DNA from: Spirochaetaceae bacterium
Lineage (GTDB): Bacteria; Spirochaetota; Spirochaetia; Treponematales; Breznakiellaceae
Length of the DNA: 14,536 nucleotides
NCBI GenBank assembly: GCA_031257135.1
Contig: JAIRPH010000013.1
Location: 1-14,536, forward strand
Direction of reading: 5' to 3'
Positions within the stretch are counted from its first letter, which is position 1. Each line of letters opens with the position of its first letter. A program made the position numbers and the translations under genes. A model generated the notes under the pieces. That model searched no databases, was not told the DNA's origin, and worked only from the letters and a program-made list of their open reading frames with translations. Positions 6,977-14,335 of the stretch are shown here, in pieces.

Positions 6977-8290
6977 ATGGGAAGCGTTCTTATCCGCAAT
7001 GTATTGCTCCTCACCATGAATCCTCAACGGGAGGTCTTTGATGCAGGAGCGGTTGTTATTGAAGATGATACTATCGCGTATGCCGGTAGCGAGCCGAATC
7101 CGCTTTCCCGATGCGATGAAATTATAGACGGACAAGGCGGAATTCTCATGCCGGGTATGGTCAACGCCCATACTCATGCGGCAATGGTTGCGTTCCGAAG
7201 CCTTGCCGACGACGTTCCAGACAGACTGCAACGGTACATCTTTCCTCTTGAAAAAAAACTGGTTGACCGTCGTCTCGTGGCGGCGGCTTCCCGTTATGCA
7301 ATCGCCGAGATGCTTCTAGGCGGAGTTACCGCTTTTTGCGATATGTATTATTTCGAGGATGAAACGGCGAAAGTCGCAAAAGATATAGGAATCCGGGCGG
7401 TTCTGGGCGAAACCGTTATCAATTTCCCAAGTCCCGATTCGCCTGTTCCCTACGGAGGACTTGAATACTGCGCTCGTTTCATTCCTCAGTGGAAAGGGGA
7501 CGCTCTGATTACTCCGGCGGTGGCTCCGCACGCGATCTATTCTGTAGACGCTCCGCATTTACAGGAGTGTTCTCGTCTTGCGAAACGTTTCGGAACGCCT
7601 TTAACCATACATCTTGCGGAAATGGACTATGAAACCGAGCAATGCCTGAAACAGCATAATATGACGCCGGTACGCTATCTTGACAGCTTGAAAATACTGG
7701 ATGATGCCTGCATCGCCGCGCACGTGATTAACGCAGACGCTCAAGATATAGAACTGATCAAAGCTCGGAAAACGGGAGTCAGCCACAACCCGGGGGCAAA
7801 CGCGAAAGGCGCGAAAGGAGTCGCTCCAGCGGCGGAAATGTACCGGCAAGGCATAAAAATCGGTCTCGGCACCGACGGCCCAATGAGCGGCAATACCCTT
7901 GATGTTTTGACTCAAATATCTTTAACCGGAAAGATACACAAACTCTATCATCATGATCGCGCTCTTTTTCCCGCAGTAGAACTGGTAGAAATGGGAACTC
8001 TCGGAGGCGCCCGGGCGTTAGGGCTTGACCGCTTGATCGGTTCTATTGAAGCCGGCAAGAAAGCCGATCTCGTGCTTTTAGAAACGGAATCGTTTAATAT
8101 GCGTCCGCGGTATGATCCATACTCAGTAATCGCGTATTCAGCGAATCCGGGGAATGTGGATTCCGTATGGGTCAACGGCAACGCCGCAGTCCGATCAGGA
8201 AAACTCGCATCCGCCGATAGTACAAAAATCAAATACGATTTTTCAGCGTTACAAGCGGAAATACGAGAATACCTCAAAAACTGCGGCTAA
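6977..8290 (+). CDS. Amidohydrolase, methylthioadenosine/S-adenosylhomocysteine deaminase type
   Basis: This 437-residue cytoplasmic enzyme has the TIM-barrel amidohydrolase metal ligands in order: H65-x-H67 in V-N-A-H-T-H-A-A-M, His212 in I-H-L-A-E (with Glu215 as the likely proton shuttle), His249 in A-A-H-V, and Asp300 in L-G-T-D-G. His185 in A-P-H-A-I-Y-S is also a family residue. The N- and C-terminal beta parts, the latter ending in A-D-L-V-L-L-E, are the usual small second domain. The phrase A-M-V-A-F-R-S-L-A-D-D-V and the L-G-G-V-T-A-F-C-D-M-Y-Y-F stretch point to the MTA/SAH deaminase group, which turns the adenine moiety into hypoxanthine. It lies 9 bases after potD and is the last gene of the operon. 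Guanine deaminase or another aryl amidohydrolase specificity cannot be excluded, so no gene symbol is given. Confidence 0.8.
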   Translation: MGSVLIRNVLLLTMNPQREVFDAGAVVIEDDTIAYAGSEPNPLSRCDEIIDGQGGILMPGMVNAHTHAAMVAFRSLADDVPDRLQRYIFPLEKKLVDRRLVAAASRYAIAEMLLGGVTAFCDMYYFEDETAKVAKDIGIRAVLGETVINFPSPDSPVPYGGLEYCARFIPQWKGDALITPAVAPHAIYSVDAPHLQECSRLAKRFGTPLTIHLAEMDYETEQCLKQHNMTPVRYLDSLKILDDACIAAHVINADAQDIELIKARKTGVSHNPGANAKGAKGVAPAAEMYRQGIKIGLGTDGPMSGNTLDVLTQISLTGKIHKLYHHDRALFPAVELVEMGTLGGARALGLDRLIGSIEAGKKADLVLLETESFNMRPRYDPYSVIAYSANPGNVDSVWVNGNAAVRSGKLASADSTKIKYDFSALQAEIREYLKNCG

Positions 8291-8319
8291 GAGCTTGTCT
8301 CTTTCGCATAACGTTCCGG

Positions 8320-9270
8320 CTACCGAGGGCGGTGAATCTTGTAGAGATACATATCCATCAGAATCGTTTCAAGTCCGGCGCCGCCGGAACGGACGAGTAT
8401 GTCAAACTCCGCGGTCAATGAGAGACATATATCCGCATTGTAACGCCGTACTGCCCGCTCATAATCTTTTCGGACTTTGGGAGATGCAAGACCGATCTTT
8501 TTAAACTCAAAGTCGTTAGCTTTGCCGGATTCGACTAAAGCGGCGTAATCTCTGAGCTTCCTGAAACACCATGCAAGTCCCGCTAAAATTGCCGGCGGCG
8601 ATTCCTTTGCCATAAGCAAAGCGTGAAGCGTTCCAAGACTTTTGGATAAATCTCCTTCGGCGATACGGGAAAAAAGCGTAAACGCCGATTCCTCTCGCGT
8701 GTGAGAAAGCCATTTCTCTACGTCTTCGCCGGTAATCGGCTTATCCTTGCCTAGAAACAGCATCAGCCGCTGACACTCCCGCCGGAGGGCGTCGGTGTTG
8801 TTCTCCACCAATTCCAGAATCGTCTCAATCCCATCTTCGCCGATTCGGTAGCCAGCGCGTTTAAAAAACGCGCTTACCCATTCGATTTTCCGGTTCTCGA
8901 AAAGCTCCCAGAAAATACGCTTATTCCCGGAAGAAACCTGCGTCTCGATGGCTTTTGAGAGACTCGGCGCATCAGACAACAGTATCAGTGTGGTATCTTC
9001 CGAGGGATGCTCCAGGTATGCCGCAAGCAGTTCGATTTCTTCTTTTTTTTTCAACGCTTCCACATTCTTTATGAAAATCAGCCGGTTTTCGGCAAACAGC
9101 GAAGCGTTTTGCAATACCGAAACTATCGCCGAAACCGGCGTTTCTCCGGCGTAAAACGACGCTTCTTCCGGGGGCGACCCCTTACTCAGCCGCGTCCTAA
9201 TCTCCGCTACGGCGTCCTGCTTCTCGCCGATTTCGGGACCTAGAAAAAGAAAACACGCGCCTTTAGCCAT
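8320..9270 (-). CDS. holA: DNA polymerase III subunit delta
   Basis: The 316-residue product matches HolA in length and layout. The N-terminal part reads F-L-F-L-G-P-E-I-G-E-K, a degenerate P-loop-like stretch as is usual for delta. Next come L-F-A-E-N-R-L-I-F-I-K-N-V-E (about 58-71) and T-T-L-I-L-L-S-D-A-P (about 92-101), which are typical of the family. A helical middle and C-terminal collar region includes N-N-T-D-A-L-R-R-E-C-Q-R-L. Delta is the wrench of the clamp loader that opens the beta sliding clamp. The ATG (9268-9270) lies within the last codons of lexA, an 8-base overlap, so translation is coupled to lexA. The gene converges on the amidohydrolase gene with only 29 bases between the two stops. 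Confidence 0.88.
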   Translation of the reverse strand: MAKGACFLFLGPEIGEKQDAVAEIRTRLSKGSPPEEASFYAGETPVSAIVSVLQNASLFAENRLIFIKNVEALKKKEEIELLAAYLEHPSEDTTLILLSDAPSLSKAIETQVSSGNKRIFWELFENRKIEWVSAFFKRAGYRIGEDGIETILELVENNTDALRRECQRLMLFLGKDKPITGEDVEKWLSHTREESAFTLFSRIAEGDLSKSLGTLHALLMAKESPPAILAGLAWCFRKLRDYAALVESGKANDFEFKKIGLASPKVRKDYERAVRRYNADICLSLTAEFDILVRSGGAGLETILMDMYLYKIHRPR

Positions 9271-9880
9271 GATACATCCGAATCACCGCGGACAGACGCC
9301 CCAGAATCCGCACGTCCCGGCTGTAATACAAGGGCGGATACTCAGGGTTTTCTGGTTGCAGGCGAACCCGATCCTTTTCCGCATAAAACCGCTTCAGCGT
9401 TACCTTATCGTCAACCTGAACTACCGCGATATCGCCGTTTCTTAAATCCGTACGCTGTTCCACGATAGCCGTATCGCCTTCCAGAATACCCGCCCCTTTC
9501 ATAGAATCTCCTCTGACGGCGAGCGCGAAATATGTTCCCGATTTTTTCAGCATAGACCGATGCACCGTCAGATGTCCGTCCTGATTTTCAGCGGCGATAC
9601 TCGGCAATCCTGCTGGAACGGTTCCTAAAAGCGGCACTTTGAAAAACTCTTCAGTCTTTCGTTTTCCGCCGTTTTTGACGATTTCTAAAGTTCGGGAGCG
9701 TCCTTCTTTGTTGGTAAGATAGCCTTTTCGCTGAAGAGCGGTAACGTGATCATACGCTCCTTTCACCGACACCGCGAAATGTTTCGCTATCTCCCGGATA
9801 GTCGGCGGAAAATGGCGGTCTTCAATAAATCGAGCTATGAAAGAGAGAACTTCCCATTGCCGCTGAGTAGGTTCTTTCAC
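9263..9880 (-). CDS. lexA: LexA repressor, SOS regulator
   Basis: The 205-residue protein has an N-terminal winged helix (about 1-66; P-P-T-I-R-E-I-A-K-H-F then the recognition helix region S-V-K-G-A-Y-D-H-V-T-A-L-Q-R-K-G-Y-L) and a C-terminal S24-type autoprotease. The cleavage bond Ala90-Gly91 lies in V-P-A-G-L-P, catalytic Ser126 is in R-G-D-S-M, and catalytic Lys163 is in V-T-L-K-R-F. The Ser-Lys spacing of 37 equals that of E. coli LexA (119 and 156), so self-cleavage should work. The start codon is GTG and overlaps the TGA of the regulator gene (GTGA at 9877-9880), with an AGGA about eight bases upstream. It has no promoter gap of its own and is embedded in the operon; the recognition region is unlike those of E. 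coli or B. subtilis LexA, so the operator cannot be assumed. Confidence 0.93.
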   Translation of the reverse strand: MKEPTQRQWEVLSFIARFIEDRHFPPTIREIAKHFAVSVKGAYDHVTALQRKGYLTNKEGRSRTLEIVKNGGKRKTEEFFKVPLLGTVPAGLPSIAAENQDGHLTVHRSMLKKSGTYFALAVRGDSMKGAGILEGDTAIVEQRTDLRNGDIAVVQVDDKVTLKRFYAEKDRVRLQPENPEYPPLYYSRDVRILGRLSAVIRMYHG

Positions 9881-11271
9881 TTGCTTGTCCTTATTTTATA
9901 TTTTTTTACTTTCGTATGAAGATTACTTGGATATATGCCGATTGCCTCCGCGGTACGATTTATAACGCCCTCGTGTTTGGCAAGCTGATATTCCAAATAC
10001 CGTTTTTCAAAAGTTTCTTTGGCTTCGCTGTAATTCAAATCAAGAATCTCTGAAAGCCCTGCATCTGATGAGTCTTTCGGCTGATTTCCCAGCGCAGTAG
10101 GACTATTCTGGAGGAGATCCGTCAACGCCTCCGCTCCGATGGAGCCTTCTGGATACAGCACTAAAATCCGTTCCGCAAGGTTGCGGAGTTCCCGCACATT
10201 CCCCGGCCAATGGTAGCCCCGAAGGATGCGTAAAGCGGCATCGTCGAACCGAATCTTGTCCTCCCCGTAGGCGTCTCCTCCTATGTCCTGCAAAAAATGA
10301 TTCAGTAGCAAAGGTATATCGTCGGGGCGTTCCCGAAGAGGAGGCATATAAATAGGAATCACATTGAGTCTGAAATACAAATCTTGCCTAAACCGTCCGG
10401 CATCACATTCTTCTATTAAGTTTTTATTGGTAGCCGCTACGATGCGGACGTCAACGTCGATAGTCTGTTCGCCGCCGACTCGTTCTATTTTCTGTTCCTG
10501 AATCGCCCGGAGTACCTTAGCTTGTGCGGTAAAAGACATATCGCCGATTTCGTCAAGAAACAGCGTTCCTCCCGCGGCTAACTCGAAACGCCCTTTCCGG
10601 TTTGTTACCGCGTCGGTAAACGCTCCCTTTTCGTGTCCGAAGAGTTCGCTTTCAATAAGCGAATCTGGGATTGCCGCGCAGTTGACTTCCACAAAGGCTT
10701 TACCCGCCCGGCTCGACCCGCGGTGAACGGCTTTCGCCACGAGTTCTTTGCCGGTGCCGTTCTCGCCGGTGATGAGGATTCGGGCGTCGCTGGCCGCGGC
10801 TTGTTCTATCATAGCTTTGACCTGTTTGATTTCATGGCTTATTCCGATTAACTCATCTCTATACTTGAGCTTTATATTTTTTTTCAAGTCTCGATTTTCT
10901 TCCCGCAAATGCCGGAGCGTCAAAGCGTTGCGGCATACGGTGAGAACTTTGTCTAAGGAAAGAGGCTTTTCCAAAAAATCGAAGGCTCCGAGTTTCGTCG
11001 CGCGCACCGCCATATCTACCGTGCCGTGACCTGACATAACGATAACTTCAACGGCGGGCATAGCCGCGCGGATTTTCTCTAAGGCTTCTAAGCCTCCCAT
11101 TTTAGGAAGCAGTACGTCAAGCAGAACCAAATCTATAGTTTCCCGGTTTAAAATATCCAAACCTGCAATCGCATCTTCTGCCGTATAAACTTTGTACTGT
11201 TCATCTTCCAAAATCGAAGCGAGGGTTCGCCGAATCCCCGGTTCATCGTCAATAAGTAATATAGCGGTCAT
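9877..11271 (-). CDS. Sigma-54-dependent response regulator (NtrC/NtrX/AtoC type)
   Basis: The 464-residue protein has three domains. The receiver domain (about 1-120) carries the acidic pair D8-D9, phosphorylation site Asp52 in L-L-D-V-L-L-P and Lys102. The AAA+ sigma-54 activation domain (about 140-380) has Walker A G-E-N-G-T-G-K-E (169-176), the sigma-54-contact loop G-A-F-T-D-A (216-221), Walker B G-T-L-F-L-D-E (235-241) and R-L-N-V-I-P-I. A Fis-type helix-turn-helix lies at the C-terminus (about 415-464; N-R-T-A-E-A-I-G-I-Y-P-S-N-L). It should bind upstream enhancer sites and open sigma-54 promoters when phosphorylated by the kinase encoded just upstream. The ATG overlaps the kinase stop by 4 bases (ATGA), with AGGAG at 11276-11280. 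The loop has Asp where Gly is standard. The target genes cannot be read from the window. Confidence 0.93.
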   Translation of the reverse strand: MTAILLIDDEPGIRRTLASILEDEQYKVYTAEDAIAGLDILNRETIDLVLLDVLLPKMGGLEALEKIRAAMPAVEVIVMSGHGTVDMAVRATKLGAFDFLEKPLSLDKVLTVCRNALTLRHLREENRDLKKNIKLKYRDELIGISHEIKQVKAMIEQAAASDARILITGENGTGKELVAKAVHRGSSRAGKAFVEVNCAAIPDSLIESELFGHEKGAFTDAVTNRKGRFELAAGGTLFLDEIGDMSFTAQAKVLRAIQEQKIERVGGEQTIDVDVRIVAATNKNLIEECDAGRFRQDLYFRLNVIPIYMPPLRERPDDIPLLLNHFLQDIGGDAYGEDKIRFDDAALRILRGYHWPGNVRELRNLAERILVLYPEGSIGAEALTDLLQNSPTALGNQPKDSSDAGLSEILDLNYSEAKETFEKRYLEYQLAKHEGVINRTAEAIGIYPSNLHTKVKKYKIRTSK

Positions 11272-13001
11272 AACGCTCCTGTTTCTTCAATCGGCAAATC
11301 AATAAAAAAGGTAGTTCCTACGGCTTCGGCGGAGTTAAACCAGATAGTTCCCCCATGATCCTGTACGATCCGCTCTACAATGGGCAGTCCCAGACCGGTT
11401 CCCGATATTTTCGTGGTAAAATAAGGGGTGAAAATCTGGGATTTTTCCAGCTCTGGAATACCTTTTCCGGTATCTTTAACGCTGAGTCTGCAATACCGGC
11501 TCTCCCGTTTTTTGACAAGATCAGTCCGTATTTCAATGGTTCCATTGCCGTCCATTGCATCGATGCCGTTAATGATAAGATTAGTCAAGACCTGACTAAA
11601 CCGGTGAGGATCGACTTTGACCGAAATATCCGGCGCAATATACCTAACGTCGAAGCTCACTTTGGGATGAGAACTGCCGTAAGGCGCAATGATTTCCTCG
11701 GTCAGATTCCGCACATTTGAACAGGTCTGGGACGGTTCCAGCGGACGAGACAGCGTTCTAAACTCGGTGAGCAGTGTAGCCAGCATCTCTGTTTCCTGAA
11801 TGATCGCCAGCATAGAGCTTTCCAGAATTTCGCCTATCCGTTCAGGGTTGTTCCGCCACCGTCTCAGCACTCGTTCCGCGGACAGCTTAATCGGCGTCAG
11901 AGGGTTTTTTATCTCGTGGGCAAGCTGTTCCGCCATACTCTGCCAAATCGATATTTTTTCCGCTTTTACCAGCGACGCTTTGAAACGCTCCAAGTCCTGA
12001 ACCATCGTATTAAACGAACCTACAAGCAGTCCCAGCTCGTCGTTTCTGCGGGTCATAATATGCACCTTGAAATCGCCGGAAGCCACTTGCCGAGTAGCCT
12101 CGGTAAGTTCCATAATAGGCTGAGTAATCTGGCGGGTAAAGGATATGGCGATAATCAGCGTCATCAACAGAGTCGGGAAAAAAAACACGCCGTAGTAAAA
12201 GACGAGCAAAGGTTTTATCTTAATCTGCAAAGCGTTAAGCGCGTTGAATCGGGTTTTCTCGGTTTCCAAGGCGGCTACCGCGCCGTCAAAGCCGACGCCT
12301 AAACTGAAACAGATAATCCGGAGGGTATTTTTCTTAGGACAGGACGCATACCGAACCATATCAATATCTCTCGGCATCTCTCTGGATACGAAGCCTTCTT
12401 GGAACGCCGCCGGAGCGGTGAATTCCTGCGCCGGTTTCCCCCAAAACCCGGTGGTTTTCCATGTTCCGTCCGGCTGAAGCGCGAAATCCTGTACCGACAG
12501 GATTTCTTCAGAAAACGCCAGAGGGTCTGCATCGCCGCTGATTTCCCGCGCCATACTCTCGAATCGTTCCAACTGGAGGACGTAGGTATTCATCGCCAAT
12601 TCCTGAGCGAAGTTCATAGCGGCGTTTATATCGATAGTCCGCCAGAACCGGACGAATTCAACCGCGGCTTGAGCGGTGATAATCGTAGCCGGAGCCGCGG
12701 CGAACAAGACAATAAGGCTGAAATACGCCAGAAGCCGGAACTGAAACTTGCTTCCCCGCCGCCGGGTAATGAAGTCCCGTAGAAGACTCAGCAGAGAAAC
12801 CGCCAGAAATACCAGCAAAACCCCGGGGATAGTAAAAAAGAGAAGCCCATACAGAATAACCGGTATTTCCCGATCCTGCGTAATACGGATTAAAAAGATC
12901 CGCGAAAACAAAACCGTCGATATACAAAGAATAAGATACATAAGCATCAAACTTCTGACATCGATAATAGCCTGTTTCACATGGATTCTAAGGGTTTTCA
13001 C
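11268..13001 (-). CDS. Membrane sensor histidine kinase, NtrY-like
   Basis: The 577-residue kinase has three N-terminal membrane segments (about 19-38, 48-74 and 90-113), an outer loop of about 150 residues (115-265) and a fourth segment (about 266-288). Next come a HAMP domain (about 289-343, containing P-I-M-E-L-T), a dimerisation box L-A-H-E-I-K-N-P-L-T-P-I-K-L-S-A-E-R with phosphoacceptor His362, and an ATPase domain with the N-box L-T-N-L-I-I-N-G-I-D-A-M (472-483), G1 D-T-G-K-G-I-P (510-516) and G2 G-T-G-L-G-L-P (534-540). The H-box wording with P-I-K-L-S-A-E-R and the multi-segment N-terminus are typical of NtrY. The start is GTG (12999-13001), six bases after the HPr stop, with no strong ribosome site, so coupling to ptsH is likely. 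I see no PAS domain between HAMP and H-box, unlike many NtrY proteins. The signal is unknown. Confidence 0.92.
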   Translation of the reverse strand: MKTLRIHVKQAIIDVRSLMLMYLILCISTVLFSRIFLIRITQDREIPVILYGLLFFTIPGVLLVFLAVSLLSLLRDFITRRRGSKFQFRLLAYFSLIVLFAAAPATIITAQAAVEFVRFWRTIDINAAMNFAQELAMNTYVLQLERFESMAREISGDADPLAFSEEILSVQDFALQPDGTWKTTGFWGKPAQEFTAPAAFQEGFVSREMPRDIDMVRYASCPKKNTLRIICFSLGVGFDGAVAALETEKTRFNALNALQIKIKPLLVFYYGVFFFPTLLMTLIIAISFTRQITQPIMELTEATRQVASGDFKVHIMTRRNDELGLLVGSFNTMVQDLERFKASLVKAEKISIWQSMAEQLAHEIKNPLTPIKLSAERVLRRWRNNPERIGEILESSMLAIIQETEMLATLLTEFRTLSRPLEPSQTCSNVRNLTEEIIAPYGSSHPKVSFDVRYIAPDISVKVDPHRFSQVLTNLIINGIDAMDGNGTIEIRTDLVKKRESRYCRLSVKDTGKGIPELEKSQIFTPYFTTKISGTGLGLPIVERIVQDHGGTIWFNSAEAVGTTFFIDLPIEETGAL

Positions 13002-13007
13002 GCCGCA

Positions 13008-13271
13008 TCATTCTTCAAAGTTCGACTCGAAAAGTTTGATAATAACTTCCAGAGCCTGCTCCGCGTCCGCTCCGTCAGTGACGATCTTCAATTCGGTTCC
13101 ATACACGGCTCCTAATGTCAGGAGTCCCATAATAGACTTGCCGTTAATCCGCTCGGTATCTTTTTCAAGATAGATATTGCCTTGAAAGTCTTTTGCGGCT
13201 TGCACAATCATAGCGGCCGGTCGGGCATGAACGCCGGCGCGATTGGATACGGTTATTATTCGTTCCGCCAT
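13008..13271 (-). CDS. ptsH: Phosphocarrier protein HPr
   Basis: The 87-residue protein has both regulatory sites: His15 in A-G-V-H-A-R-P (target of enzyme I) and Ser46 in N-G-K-S-I-M-G (target of HPr kinase). The rest matches HPr in length and pattern (L-T-L-G-A-V-Y-G-T-E-L-K-I). A ribosome site AGGA overlaps the hprK stop codon and stands seven bases before the ATG. The gene lies between hprK and the sensor kinase gene. No enzyme I or EII gene is in the window. The intact Ser46 next to HprK supports a regulatory role as well as, or instead of, sugar transport. Confidence 0.95.
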   Translation of the reverse strand: MAERIITVSNRAGVHARPAAMIVQAAKDFQGNIYLEKDTERINGKSIMGLLTLGAVYGTELKIVTDGADAEQALEVIIKLFESNFEE

Positions 13272-13280
13272 TATATATTC

Positions 13281-14276
13281 CTAAATTATATCTTCTGTAT
13301 CAAAATAGACCGCTTTAGAGTTATCGCTTTCGGTCCAGCGAAGAATGTTTTGGTTGAACTCCCGCGCGGAGTGATACCCCATCTTCTTGAGCCGCTCATT
13401 CATAGCCGCGGATTCTATTATGATAGGAATGTTGCGCCCCGGCTTCACCGGAATTTCCAGTTTCGGCACCCGCACTCCCAGCAATTCAATATGATCTTCA
13501 TTCGTACCTAACCGATCATAATTTTTGTTTGAATCCCATTCTTCCAAGTTGACCACCAACTGTATTTCTTTGCGGTCTCTAATAGCCCGCACCCCGAAAA
13601 GACGAGTAATGTTGATAATCCCCAGCCCTCGGATTTCCATGTGATGTCCGATCATCGTCCTGGACCCGGCTCCGATAAGGTTGTTCCCATTAACGCACCG
13701 AATCGATATAGTATCGTCCGCCACAAGCCGGTGTCCATGTTTTATCAATTCCAGGGCGGTTTCGCTTTTCCCTACCCCCGACTTTCCGGTCAGGAGAATT
13801 CCCAGCCCATAGACTTCCACCAGCACCCCATGTAGCGTTCGAGACGGGGCGAATACATTCGTAAGCATCTGCATAAGCCGAGCGTGAAATTCGGTACTGG
13901 TTAAATCGGTCTGGAGAATAGGACATTGGGTCCGCTCGGCTTCGGCAAGAAAATTGCGGTCCGGCATAAGGTTATGAGAAAAAATACAGCACGGAATCGG
14001 ATAGGTAAACATATGCTTGATAGTTTCAGTATTACCCTCTAATTCAAGTTTCCTGAGATAAGCCACCTCTCCCTTACCGAACAACTGAACCCGATCATGG
14101 GCAAAGGAATCGTAAAATCCCGACAAAGCTAAACCGGGCCTGTTTAAATCAGGCACCGTGATTCTGCGGGTAAGTCCTTTCCTCCCCCCAATACAGCGAA
14201 GATGCAGGGAAATATGCTCTTTGAGATCATTTTCACTATTGATCAGACCCAATACGGTAAACTGCCTTTCTGCCAT
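13281..14276 (-). CDS. hprK: HPr kinase/phosphorylase
   Basis: The 331-residue bifunctional enzyme phosphorylates HPr on Ser46 and removes the phosphate. The N-terminal domain spans about 1-135. The catalytic domain has His149, the Walker A G-K-S-G-V-G-K-S (164-171), the acidic pair D187-D188 in L-V-A-D-D-T and the family signature M-E-I-R-G-L-G-I-I-N-I (213-223). Length is near the usual 310 to 330. It is the first gene of the six-gene run; the HPr gene follows after 9 bases. The ATG is preceded by AGGA at only one base, which is unusually close, so a second AGG further up (GGATAGG, end of the leader inverted repeat) might help instead. It begins after a 142-base intergenic region that holds two inverted repeats. 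Confidence 0.95.
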   Translation of the reverse strand: MAERQFTVLGLINSENDLKEHISLHLRCIGGRKGLTRRITVPDLNRPGLALSGFYDSFAHDRVQLFGKGEVAYLRKLELEGNTETIKHMFTYPIPCCIFSHNLMPDRNFLAEAERTQCPILQTDLTSTEFHARLMQMLTNVFAPSRTLHGVLVEVYGLGILLTGKSGVGKSETALELIKHGHRLVADDTISIRCVNGNNLIGAGSRTMIGHHMEIRGLGIINITRLFGVRAIRDRKEIQLVVNLEEWDSNKNYDRLGTNEDHIELLGVRVPKLEIPVKPGRNIPIIIESAAMNERLKKMGYHSAREFNQNILRWTESDNSKAVYFDTEDII

Positions 14277-14290
14277 ATCCTAATCATAAC

Positions 14291-14328
14291 CTATCCGTCA
14301 AAGGGACGCAAGTTCGCTTAACGGATAG
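14291..14328 (-). repeat. Inverted repeat in the hprK leader
   Basis: CTATCCGT (14291-14298) and ACGGATAG (14321-14328) are a perfect 8-bp inverted repeat around a 22-base loop. It lies 15 bases before the hprK ATG on the minus strand and would form a hairpin in the messenger just before the start region. No T-run follows, so it is not a usual terminator. The loop holds a GAAC-type palindrome (see findings). Confidence 0.6.
14304..14315. promoter_or_regulatory. Candidate SOS-box-like palindrome upstream of the lexA-containing run
   Basis: On the minus strand GAAC-TTGC-GTCC matches the Gram-positive LexA box GAAC-N4-GTTC at 7 of 8 fixed positions. It lies between the possible hprK -10 and the hprK start. 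A match this good is expected by chance about once per 2.6 kb, and the LexA encoded here has an unusual recognition helix, so this is a weak candidate. Confidence 0.2.
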
Positions 14329-14335
14329 ATGATAT

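Noticed and set aside
3440..8277. Open frames overlapping the pot genes and the amidohydrolase in other frames
   Set aside because: They are arginine- and serine-rich without domain features and conflict with intact transporter and enzyme genes.
3237..8290. Assigning the importer to iron or thiamine
   Set aside because: The ATPase and permeases would allow it, but the binding protein has PotD-like Y-x-W-x-x-L-G-I-x-Y-N wording; polyamine type is the better call, with substrate left open.
8289..8303. Small hairpin AAGAG-CTTGT-CTCTT between the convergent amidohydrolase and holA genes as a terminator
   Set aside because: The stem is only five mostly A-T pairs and no T-run follows in either direction.
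9877..9990. A separate lexA promoter inside the end of the regulator gene (A/T-rich stretch near 9890-9910)
   Set aside because: The stretch encodes the conserved C-terminal lysine-rich end of the regulator, and I find no paired -35 and -10 of good quality.
8948..13926. Open frames antisense or out of frame to holA, lexA, the regulator, the kinase, ptsH and hprK
   Set aside because: All are shadows of genes with clear families; none has a ribosome site plus a recognisable protein pattern.
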